In this document: in pieces, positions 31,301-39,200 of the stretch
How the letters are laid out: each line of letters begins with the position of its first letter
Position numbering within the stretch: the first letter of the stretch is position 1
Virus record (IMG/VR): IMGVR_UViG_3300008448_000049
Location: 1 to 64,000 of that record
Source: a virus
Reading direction: 5' to 3' (one strand)
DNA: 64,000 nt
Position numbers and translations under genes: made by a program
The notes under the pieces: model-generated
Seen by the model: only the letters and a program-made list of their open reading frames with translations
Told to the model about the DNA's origin: nothing
The model's database searches: none

Positions 31301-34300
31301 AACAAGTGGATCTTGAATAAGACTAGACAAATGGGCTTTAAAGATGAGGTTGATGAAACCTTTGGTGATGATGAGAGATTTGTAAACAACTTGAGAAATG
31401 ACTGGATAAGCTTTTTATTCCAAAATCAGATACGCAAATTTGATATAGATAAGGTTAAAGATTATAAAGGTCTTGTAATTCAGGATACTCTTGGTGTTAA
31501 GTTAGCACCTAGTATTAAGTATGGTGTGTTTGTAGCTCCGGATAAAACGGGAGCACTGACTGTTTATATGGATAAAGTAAAGTTGAGACAAGACTTTGCA
31601 AAACTATCTAACAGCACAAGCTTAGAAACTGCAACCCTTCTTCCTGACGGTACAATAATTAAACCGGCTGATGTTGATGCTGCAGCGTTCCCTACACCTG
31701 ATACCTATTACAAATTTGTAATTGAGAGAGAGTTATTAAGAGCTATGTATCCTGGTAAAACAAAATGGTCAGTATTATTAGAACGTGCTGATGTTTCCCG
31801 CAAATTGAAAGACGCATTAGAATCTGGGCCAACTTTTGAAGGTGAATCAAAACAGAAGAGAGAAGCTCGTATTAATACTGAAGTTTATGAAGAGACTCTA
31901 CGTGACATGGCTTTAGAGAATACTTATAACACTTGGAAGATGTTCCAAAGTCGTACCTCTATGGCTGATCAATTTAATGAGATTGCTGCATTATATCCAG
32001 AGCTTAGAAAAAACTACAGCTTAATGAATATACTTACAGGTACAATCCGTAATGATAAAAACAATTCCAACCGTATTGGTAACTTACAATTACTGGATTC
32101 TCTTTTAGATGGTACTAAGTTGAACTTGTTACATCAGAACTTAAAAGACATGTCTGATCCTACTAAGTTAAGAATCAATGTTAAGTCTGCTCAAGAGAGA
32201 ACTCGTATTGCTGAATTCTTTAACAAGTTTGGTCTATATGCGTTTTTACAATCAGGTTTAAATACTAGTGGAAGATTCTCATTAACAAGAGTAGTTCCTC
32301 AAGAGATGTTTACTGCAATGATGAGTGAATACATGGGTGACTTTATGAAGAACATGAATGAGCTTACCTTTGAACGTTACTATACAAAGTTTAAAGCTAT
32401 CAATAGTAGAGCTGGTTCAACATCATACCGTGATTACACAGTGCCTGAATTTGATATGGCTGCAGATAAAAATAAAGTTGTTGACAATCCTGTTGGAAGT
32501 GCCAAAGAATTAATGTTTAACGAAAAAAAATCAAGAATAGATAATTTTTATCTTGACAATGCTGGTAACAAACTTTATCATGCTAATGAGTTTAGCCTTA
32601 ATAAAGAAGATACTATGCAAGCTATAACTATGACTCAAGCTGCTGACATACTTGAAAGCAGACCTACAGAAGTAATTATCTTTAATGGTACTGATGGAAC
32701 TACGGCTGGTCAAGGTACAAAAGGTGAGGCTGCATTTGATGCTTCCCTATCTACACACAGTAATCTTATTGCATTCCCTGTTAAAAAGAGTTATGAAATG
32801 ATAAGTGGTAATATACCAAACAGCGCACTTATAACTGATATCTCAATAGAAGAAGCTGAAAGAATGAAAGCTGAGATTAAACAACAGGAAAAAATCATTA
32901 ATAACCTTGTTTCAGGTCCTAAACTAGAAGTGGGAGTATATGCTGAATACAAAGGTGATAATTACATTGTGACTAAAAAGCTTGATAATGGAACATGGCA
33001 ACTTTATAATCCTGACATAGGTAGTAAACTAGCAGTTAGTCCTAGCAACTTTGCATTACTTATGGATAAACCTATTTCTCTAACCAATAGAGATGTTAAG
33101 TACTGGGTAAGTCCATTACACAATAATGCTATTATATCTCAAGTAAGCAATAACAAAATGAACTGGCCTGATGAGAATGGTGTTAAAAGAGAAATAATGG
33201 CTAAGGTACAAAGTCAAAGTTCTAACAAAAATGCTGATCAACAAAACATTACTCAACCTGCTCAGAATACTTTTAAATTTGCTGACGGAACTATTATTGA
33301 TACGCCATTCAAACTTAATGAGCAACAGGAGAAAGCGTTGTTATCTCTTGAGAATTTTTATAACAAGCCAGGAGAGTATGATAATCAAATTACCTTGCTT
33401 GGTTATGCCGGTACAGGTAAGACTAGTATCATCACAATCTTTGATAACTATTTAAAAAAGAAATTTGTTAAACCTCTATACAGTTCTCCAACACACAGAG
33501 CTAATGCTGTAACTAAGATGAAGAATCCTAAAGCTGCAGTATATACTTTACATAAATTGTTTGGTTTAAAAGGTCAAATCAAATTTGAAGATGGTGATTA
33601 TGATTTAAGAGATTTGAATTTTGCAGCATTTGATAAAGATGGCAAGCTTAATAAAAACGCTAAAGTTCAAAAGGGTGATATCTTAATTGTTGATGAAGCA
33701 TCAATGGTTAATGACGCGCTTTATGATTTCTTAGAGAAGTTTAAACAGATTCTTAATCTTAAGATTATTTACATGGGTGATCCAGCTCAGTTAAAACCTG
33801 TTAAGCAAAAAGACTTGTCTAAAACTTTTGAGAAAGGAACACAGTTACAACTTACCAAAGTTGAAAGAACAGGTGACAATCCTATATTAGAAGAAGCGAC
33901 CAACTTGAGAAATGGTAAAGATTTTAATTACCAGACTAAAATGATTGGGGAGCAAGGTGTTGAATACTCTGATGAAGCTAATTTCACAAACAGAATAATT
34001 GGAGAAAACTACACAAGTGATGAGTTTAAAGATAACAAGCTTTATTTTAGAATTCTATCTGCAACCAATGCTGTTCTTCCAGGTATTAACAGAAGAGTAA
34101 GAGAGTTACTTTACGGTGATGAAGCTGATAAACAACTTGTGAAAGGTGATTTATTGATGGGTAATAATAACTTTGATATAGATTATAAGACCAAGCAACC
34201 ATTGATTATAAACAGTGGTGACTATATAGTTGATAGCATTGAGGAGTCTGTAAAAACATTACCTGTAGGTAACAAGACAATCAGCTTTAATGGTTTTCAA

Positions 34301-36262
34301 GTTAGACTTAAGAATGTATTAGATCCAGAAGAGTCTGCTAAGAGTGTATTTATTGTAAGCAATAATGAGTCAGATGAGAAGTTAAAAGATTTCATGAATG
34401 AGATTGACCGTTTAAATAAACAAGCTGAAGATTTTAGAAATCGCGGACAGTTTAGTGCTTCTGCTCAACTTTTTGCTGAGGCAAATGAACTTCAGTCTAG
34501 TCTTGCATTTATGAAAGATCTAGTATCTGATAACAACAAAGTAAAAGTTAAAAAGACTTTAGACTATGGTTATGCTCACACTATCCACAAGTCACAGGGA
34601 GGAACCTATAACAAAGTACTAATACTTGCTGATACTATTGATAGTCATAGAGATCCAGAAACACGTCAACAACTTAAGTATGTTGCAATGTCAAGAGCTT
34701 CTGAAAAGGTATATGTATCTACTAGTCATGAGTTAGGTACACCAATCATACGTGATGGCCTTGTCGCTCCTGGTGACGTAGCTCCAACTGTAGAGCCTGT
34801 TGAAAGTAAGCAACCACAAGCTTCTACAAGTACTAAACCTGATATTATTTTACCAATTGGTACTTCAGGCAGTGGTAAATCTACTTGGATAAAATCTTTA
34901 CCTAAAGGGCAATTTACTTTAATATCTCCTGATGAAATGAGAGTGGAGTTTACCGGAGATATGAATGATAAATCTAAAGATGATGAAATATATAAGGCTG
35001 TAACAGAAAGAGCTATAAAAGCTGTAAAAAGTGGCAAGCAAGTAATCATTGATACTACTAATCTTAAGAAGGAAAGAAGAAGACCATTCATAGAAGCTGT
35101 CAAAAAAGCAATGCCTAATGCAAATATTCAGTATAAGCTTATGCCATTGAATGCAGAATTAGCTAAACAAAGAATAAAAGCAGATATTGCTGCAGGAGTT
35201 AATAGAGCAAATGTATCAGATGAAACCATAGATAGACATGCTGCATCATATAAAGAGATGTTAGAAGATATTAAATCTGAAGATATGTCTAATTATGATA
35301 CTCAGCCACAAGCTTCTATAACTACTGATAAGTTTGCTAAGAAGAATATATTTACTGTAAAGCCTATACAAACAGCTGATACAAAAGCTATTATTAAAGC
35401 AAGTATAGCTACTCAGTTTATAGGATTTGGTGAAGGTATTGAAAGAAGCTCAACAGAAAGTTATAGACAACAAGTAGGAGCATTAGCTAATACAGGTAAC
35501 TACTCAAAGGATGATGTTATATTTGTGTCTATTGGTGGTAAAAGACCTGCTAACAATTTAGAACTCAGGAAAGCTCAACAAGATAGAACTATTAGAGAAG
35601 CTTTAAAAGCTATTGAAGCAGGTGCTACTATACTTACTGATAATATAAATTACATACATACTGATAATAAAGGTAATCTTCAAAATGTAAATATGAGTGT
35701 AGAAGAATTTACTAAAACACAAGGTTTGTATAATGAAGGTGAAAAAAGACTTGCTAAAAATCTTGAATCTAAAGGATATAACTACTCTGAAATAACAGTA
35801 GATGGTCAGCTTATTGGTACATGGAGTAAGCCACAAGAAAGTAACATACCACAAGATACGCGTAATGGTGAGGACGTGCAGGATGATAGTAAAACTCCCC
35901 GTCCAATTAACGGTATGGTCATGGACCCCTTCTTTAAAAAGAAAATTGATAAGACTATACAGTCTATGCAACAGAAAAAGAATGCGGGTATGACGCTTGA
36001 CTTTCCTGTTAATGGTATTGGACAGCACATGATTGGAGCTGACCCTAACACTGGAAAATTAATTGGTGATATTAAGCCTATTGCATTATCAAGTTTCGTA
36101 TATTTGTCTGAGCAGCTATTTGAGAAATTTGGGTATGTTAATCCTAACTATGAAAAGGTACTTGGATACATTGGGGAACAGAGCCCGATCCAAGCTGCTT
36201 CTGAAGTTACTGATGACATGCTTGACACAGCCCTTAGCTTTTGCTTTAACAATATAGTATAA
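22337..36262 (+). CDS. Giant multi-domain virion RNA polymerase with zincin, SF1 helicase and kinase domains (4641 aa)
   Basis: Domains in order: (1) zincin-like H929-E-A-W-H933 plus EEYLAED (978-984); (2) RNA polymerase, with GPRIPTQ at 2440-2446 and GGDFDID at 2479-2485. The spacing and sequence recall NRAPT...NADFDGD of cellular beta' subunits, and DFDID is the catalytic motif of the virion RNA polymerase of phi14:2. (3) SF1 helicase (about 3670-4130): Walker A GYAGTGKT 3689-3696, DEAS 3786-3789, GDPAQ 3814-3818, HTIHKSQGG 4081-4089 and a following AMSRA. (4) Polynucleotide-kinase-like P-loop GTSGSGKST 4175-4183 with DTTNL 4239-4243. (5) An unassigned domain (about 4355-4510). All motif residues are intact. 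It is probably packaged and injected to transcribe early genes. Whether it is cleaved into parts is unknown. Confidence 0.88.
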   Translation: MSCLSQEEIRDALFDLVAGDLYDKAKEDQVIDLPAYIKEVYEFVKESSEDEATAISAAAMAPTIVKLILALDTELVDKIETKNPDLESDNLALIKKFKNNTDAVRETVGATKPVAIDDSTLKSSASIKVTDERPTSKIKESFNRFMTWAFQTFRVDIKNYENPKDNDWMKSKVEEALNFTVQKKINQALFEQGINDSSEMKLDGVEGGVYLRAMNGDTLRLNYAPLIPKTEKGWTPFLSKYDIYMVLTNEAGVPIQFDPEGTVVKDGQLSYLRAKSKAPMDAKGNYISHEDKEALEKYINKNVNNDPYYSSAISKKTGSEAVKVIAKSIQEQLEMMAKSYNPLYGTKKLTDKENEELKNRATDELKKEYAVLEKMRDYVIANSSNPDKFLLSVMTGTSEGFVPYSPYVTTPLKDINFEQGFQPRVIKEIQSATSNVYQSGVYFDYPNIDEPISINKKPLVQQDDILNSVIDLFTKDLWMTINGVLQPVPIGRREELINQFIVNDLHHVYFMADRKSGTINYEDKDGTINIMVDGTRYPLKFDGSKSGQEAAAAAIRKQLSTGMIVYDENGRYPEDKSINTKPKALKAASALNTQIVYAEYETDENGIKTIKPNDLERVNKPGVYAIQKGTNYDFVGTNGQPEYDYFHANVPSIVIVDKLIEPGYDEISFTQEGDKVILNTKNASYKDFLKNNFTTNAVPYNYNNTDEKGKIEVVNSSVTFSPTAESMIKLAGGEKNSGAVDNQEEIARLRAEEQELLKREIPNIDAYKVDGKVNPFLIPTTEEREKYEKIWEDYDKKISPLLKFAPAEPKAAETKPAEPTIEPLTTKTTASLSPEDILNSLNDMSNESDFERNSRLKLSGARGSKEQLDAAAEWYAKSPLKEHFPFKVVLAALNAQKPGPAARWAVNGITLFRYFNNPDVSGDYTDLYHEAWHGFTQTFLTPEEREAMYEEARKKKGSFTDYNGKRVAFADAKWKQLEEYLAEDFRAYMMSGGKIKDKTSSTKNGIFTRIMNFLKELFSGVNINDVNYSPLGIPKIQAMYENLKLGNLSGYNFNVENRDKTIGALDHAMIASKNDENMPELDFETTNKIMSSVNSIISSYTNTRNLKEDTRVHRQVYSYTTTLMKDKTRALEVYKYIKSIFENEVLSNLNRDLAAAKAKPDNEYEVIALEQDITGIQWAINNFGDLTNLANNKDGKDVIGYHLKTSRLLTEEDRAELLDEVSEVDALIKASEKFDRPGNDVGSYDMAPPEVKYVLSTIHKWEGTKPVMNSFGIQELSDPSIVWNRISRTLKGTMSASEMYEKLQAAAGKDPIIADLLKKLGPVKTHTAAETDLWIKFWTVFNKAEIPLMQMTVFREKDIEGRELDEYSIKIGSNNSVSRIAQTRWTNTFSTVTSDYRKRDPQKANEIYLDVKKVIEQFGVKDRTGKYIFEDAKNSYEFFRAIGIELSDSDELRDIVNKGKGKATRIFDRLNNILNRGTDKIYNLKDIFKEYPAVDKIAALSSETTLTDLANEEVKFADYASNYAVNNAEGNIQFEQSLHNSISIMISAINSSKDYADLISKPFMAHLDIDKNPFAKASVWLNSIYKMDEYKKGSTTEVGVKRDQKSDINLKAAINMSNLSGVSIVSDKRDEGVASASADEFTKLILDFHVSNVIGRPELMRHADKGTSFSLWLSDIITPGSSDNKSYVDTIDFINQPLDNGSQYVPGYGNASRVLKKYIDAEMQRITKLKALKDQKDLIYDAKYLKEGQNFVIFEDVLSPKTRAFLSNYPTLAEAAAVDPDISNDIDREIAKYFDNQSKQVGRMMNSANYISKSLMVKTATDANKANKANVTNKTVKNALIKSFVVNSWIHNIESMAVIYGDIAQYKLEKEEFHKRNAGAGSTGGLIASDPVFIEYVNNKSRLSNIPGRSNTYAEKMKIFGKDGQTKKLASDGSFQSAILEDNNIRSEYFEDIANALIDSEEKKLGSREKAIKKVLGFEVDKEGKETGKLGTIDEPFKNGSVYAFTEMNEGDAQGWITFDFYKATAILEGSWTPAQEKLYNKIINEEPVDYSEVLNFFPTKKYQYWGPVQHKDKDGKAIDGPPLTAFYKFSLFPLIPNVVKGKNLGALHTRMMEKGIDFAMFESGSKISNFTRINADGKADKDKFYSSVDGQDRTVDATGDMVPNTVFLQFLKKQLEIAPYFKGKVTFPTQMRKLIENGLMEAGVPTDYEMHLPVKQREKLWRSLSLEKKLENSQFYRLVKNYEKDLSDLTKLKMKKLEAEASIKRDEDGNVIFNEKLAEFIIKELDRQDLAEHEIGFIKSGTNNTLAHDLSYSLSAEKIEKILNSIVVKRLVKQKFKGEGLIQVSGAGFEDTLRGKLTDEEKAKYGTNGLAFYKRKGGPNGTTSAMKVKIALQGSFENLLYLKDKDGKEIGTIERLNQLLKDESWLDIGDHRKMVSITGPRIPTQENNSMEFAEVYEFLPREAGNIVILPSEIVAKSGGDFDIDKITFMMPNISSGINWASWLEEGSGKREELQKSTTLDLSAENVKRVIDNRKADELSVEDQAVLRILAENSDKNVKFPFDSKTEEGLENRILDDMKNILSLKENYVSLVRPNGTDIVKPLADELSSKVMDYNPKKRLYDAPNSSRIAGTRLFEIPYNMYKHTSNSIGKQTLGLGAVDNTFNTVFNRIGARMNYEYWGSRNVKRRLDLLFNHNTLQDDQGRDVISLSHLMDVNNDNSISSIIGQLINGWVDIAKDAWIFNLQGNKEISPSLLFLVQAGVPLKQAVYFVSQPIIREYVKEMQQAKSTFAGPMGKGTDNPNLFRGEARKVIFKKLGYDASQMAVFNENNEKKQEFLDKRTLELTDKKTGSEIDFFNPDKVEANLKNKIDAYANAVKEQQESSDSEAPLNYNYDVKDEAIFLHFLEVEEMTNSATKFKMALNVDTTKTNNIFQAQNKNEIIKDLQTDGKLPAEIVKLIQEESPIGSFFTQDFQIGLWKNLFKLRNDDDLNKWILNKTRQMGFKDEVDETFGDDERFVNNLRNDWISFLFQNQIRKFDIDKVKDYKGLVIQDTLGVKLAPSIKYGVFVAPDKTGALTVYMDKVKLRQDFAKLSNSTSLETATLLPDGTIIKPADVDAAAFPTPDTYYKFVIERELLRAMYPGKTKWSVLLERADVSRKLKDALESGPTFEGESKQKREARINTEVYEETLRDMALENTYNTWKMFQSRTSMADQFNEIAALYPELRKNYSLMNILTGTIRNDKNNSNRIGNLQLLDSLLDGTKLNLLHQNLKDMSDPTKLRINVKSAQERTRIAEFFNKFGLYAFLQSGLNTSGRFSLTRVVPQEMFTAMMSEYMGDFMKNMNELTFERYYTKFKAINSRAGSTSYRDYTVPEFDMAADKNKVVDNPVGSAKELMFNEKKSRIDNFYLDNAGNKLYHANEFSLNKEDTMQAITMTQAADILESRPTEVIIFNGTDGTTAGQGTKGEAAFDASLSTHSNLIAFPVKKSYEMISGNIPNSALITDISIEEAERMKAEIKQQEKIINNLVSGPKLEVGVYAEYKGDNYIVTKKLDNGTWQLYNPDIGSKLAVSPSNFALLMDKPISLTNRDVKYWVSPLHNNAIISQVSNNKMNWPDENGVKREIMAKVQSQSSNKNADQQNITQPAQNTFKFADGTIIDTPFKLNEQQEKALLSLENFYNKPGEYDNQITLLGYAGTGKTSIITIFDNYLKKKFVKPLYSSPTHRANAVTKMKNPKAAVYTLHKLFGLKGQIKFEDGDYDLRDLNFAAFDKDGKLNKNAKVQKGDILIVDEASMVNDALYDFLEKFKQILNLKIIYMGDPAQLKPVKQKDLSKTFEKGTQLQLTKVERTGDNPILEEATNLRNGKDFNYQTKMIGEQGVEYSDEANFTNRIIGENYTSDEFKDNKLYFRILSATNAVLPGINRRVRELLYGDEADKQLVKGDLLMGNNNFDIDYKTKQPLIINSGDYIVDSIEESVKTLPVGNKTISFNGFQVRLKNVLDPEESAKSVFIVSNNESDEKLKDFMNEIDRLNKQAEDFRNRGQFSASAQLFAEANELQSSLAFMKDLVSDNNKVKVKKTLDYGYAHTIHKSQGGTYNKVLILADTIDSHRDPETRQQLKYVAMSRASEKVYVSTSHELGTPIIRDGLVAPGDVAPTVEPVESKQPQASTSTKPDIILPIGTSGSGKSTWIKSLPKGQFTLISPDEMRVEFTGDMNDKSKDDEIYKAVTERAIKAVKSGKQVIIDTTNLKKERRRPFIEAVKKAMPNANIQYKLMPLNAELAKQRIKADIAAGVNRANVSDETIDRHAASYKEMLEDIKSEDMSNYDTQPQASITTDKFAKKNIFTVKPIQTADTKAIIKASIATQFIGFGEGIERSSTESYRQQVGALANTGNYSKDDVIFVSIGGKRPANNLELRKAQQDRTIREALKAIEAGATILTDNINYIHTDNKGNLQNVNMSVEEFTKTQGLYNEGEKRLAKNLESKGYNYSEITVDGQLIGTWSKPQESNIPQDTRNGEDVQDDSKTPRPINGMVMDPFFKKKIDKTIQSMQQKKNAGMTLDFPVNGIGQHMIGADPNTGKLIGDIKPIALSSFVYLSEQLFEKFGYVNPNYEKVLGYIGEQSPIQAASEVTDDMLDTALSFCFNNIV

Positions 36263-36267
36263 CCAAT

Positions 36268-39200
36268 ATGATAACATGTCCTAATCTTAGTAATCCTACT
36301 GTGAAAGCACAGTGGGATGCTATTGCTAATAACCCTGCTCTAGGTAATAGAGAAGCCATGCGTGAATTCATGGAAGCTGAAATGAATAACAGGCCTATTG
36401 GTACACCTGAACAGGTGATGGCTAAACTTGAAGCTAGGGAAGTAGTAAACCCTATAGCAAGTCATGACAAGTTTGTTGCAGATATGAAAAATATTATAGC
36501 TGCTAAGTCTAATGACCCTGTACTTACTGACCCAGATACACTCTACGGCTTTGCTTCCGTAGTACAACCTATTAATACTAAATCATTATCTGTTACTGAT
36601 AACAGTAACGGCCGTGCTATGGAAGTCTTAAACAAGCTTTCTGAGGCAACAGGCATTAATTACTCTTTCATTACACCGGAGGAAGCAGTAATCATCACTG
36701 CTAATTCCAAGAACCCATACACTATAGGTAGAGCACCCGCATTTTTCCACGGGGGCACTGTATACTTCATTAATGGTATGGTTAATACAGAACTTGCTTT
36801 CCATGAATTTGCTCACCCAATTGTTCGCACTATACAACAGGACAACCCTGTTCTATTTGAAAAACTATATATGGACGCTATTAGAGCTGACCAGACTCTT
36901 TTGGATGAAGCTATTGCAGAGTATCAAGATTTACAAAAGGCACTTGACAATGCTGTTGAAGATGAAGAGAAAGATGCTATCAGACTTAAGTTACAGAAAG
37001 CTGTTGCGGAAGAAGTAATTGTTAAAGCACTTACTAGAGGAGCAATGCTTAAAGAAGCGGGTATTAAACCAAGCACTGGATTAGCTAAAGCACTTAACAA
37101 TATATTAGCTGCTATTAAAAAGATGCTGAGGAGCGTCTTTGGCAATAAAGTAAATGTAGCCAAGTTGGATGAAACTACTTCACTTGACAAGCTTGCCGAG
37201 ATGTTACATGCCGGCGGGAACTTTGTTATAAACACTGAGACTGTAAGCCAGGCGGATGTTGTTGCGTATAATCAAGACTTTCAAAATTATGTGAATGATT
37301 TAAAGCAAGCTACTGAAGGTGACAAAGGCCAAGCTGTGATGGCTATGGCTAGAAGAATTTATGAAGGTGCTACTGATCAAATTGAAATGATTATGAAGAA
37401 CAAGAATTATCAGGAGATGATTAACTTGTTTGCCGATCAATACAACCGTGGTGACTTACAGGAGATGCGTGCTAATGTATCCCGTTATGCCCGTGAGCTT
37501 GAGACCAAAGCTGAATCAATGATTGAAGATATCCAAAAGACTCAGAGTCAGGTACAATCTGTTGTAGGCGCTATGCTCCGTTTAAAAGTCATGATGACTA
37601 AAATGGAAGAGCACTTGAATGAATTAAGAAAGGACGCTACTAATAGAGACAACGTACACAGAGCTTACTACTATGCACGAGTACTTGAGTATTGGCAAAA
37701 GTATATTTCTGAAGCTCAAGATATGATGATTAAAGCAGGTGCCAAATCTGATTCTCCAATGAATCAATTGCTTGGTAGTATAGAAACTTCTATGAAAACT
37801 TCTGCTAAACACATCAACCAGATGAACAATGAAGGTATCTCTGATATCTTATGGGAACAATGGGAGAGCATGTCTAATAGAGCTGAAGAGTTATTTAAAG
37901 ATAAGATTAAAAGATTAGAAGACCGGAACGCTAGCCAAGCTGCAATAAATAAAGAGTACGTTAAATTCTACGGTATGAATAAAGCTGATTATGAGCGTTA
38001 CAAAATGCTTCAGGCTAAACAAGAATCAGGTCAGGATTTAACTTATGAAGAGAGTAAGGATTTAGAGATTGGTAAGAAAGCCAGCTTTGATGGTATAGTT
38101 ATGTCTCGTGAAAAAGTTGCCCGTGCTATTCGTGGTGAGGGAGCAGATGCTAGATACATTGAGTCTTATTTTGAAGGATACCTTTATAGTAGTGACCCCG
38201 TAATTGGTGGCTTTGCTTTGTACTTTAAAAACAACATGACTGAGATGGAAGCTAGAGTACAATCTAGAGTTAGCGGCATGTCGGGAGCACTTAAAGAATT
38301 AATTGATGATGCTGGCATAAACTTTTTAAAACCAGGAGAGCTTGGTAAAAAGATAGGCTTTGTGGATAAGTTTGGATACATTGATAAGAATGGGACTTTC
38401 CAACAAAAAGAAGTATGGGCAATGCTTAATCCTTACAAGGATTATAGATATGATGTTGATAGGTTTAACAATGAGTTAAAAGGTTTACGTGACCGTTATA
38501 ACAGAGACCGTAGTAAAGAGAACCAGGAAGCGTTTGCTGCTAAGCTTGCAGAGAAGAATGCTCACATGCGTAAATGGATGCAACAAGAATACGTTGATGA
38601 GTACTATGAAAAAGATGACTTACTTGGTAAAGATGCATCAGATACTGTAGGACAAAGAGCTAAGTTCTTGAGAGATGAAATCTTTAATAGAATGGAGATT
38701 ATTAATCTTGCAGCTAATAGAGATGACCAGTTAGTAGATAACACTAAAGAGATGGACGATCTGTGGAAAGAGTACAATCAACTGTATTCCTCCTATTACT
38801 TAAACGGACAAAAGAAAACAGGTGTTGATCTTGAAGTTGCCCAACGTTTACAACAACATAGAGATCTTACTCGCAAGTTCCATGAGTATAAACCTAGAAC
38901 TGGTGTATATGAGAATGAACTAGCTAAGAAGGAACAACAGATCCGTGACAACTTAATCTCATTACAATATGAAGAAGGTACTGAAGAGTTTGATGATCAG
39001 TTTGAAGCTTACCGTGATATGTGGATTAAAGCAAATACAGTTACTAAAATTAAACCTGAGTTTTATGAAATACGTTCAAAACTAATTGAGAATCTTAAAG
39101 AGATATTAGGAAGACCTGCAGCTAGACTTAGACAACAATTAAAAGATCTTGAGGCTAAAGGTATTAAAACCGCAGCTGACAGAGCGTTAAAAAAAGACTT

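Noticed and set aside
34726-35103. 125-codon leftward open frame under the kinase-like domain
   Set aside because: Antisense shadow of the P-loop region; no start context.
35603-36028. 141-codon leftward open frame under the polymerase giant
   Set aside because: Lies wholly inside a certain plus-strand gene, composition is that of an antisense shadow, and it has no leader or neighbours of its own.
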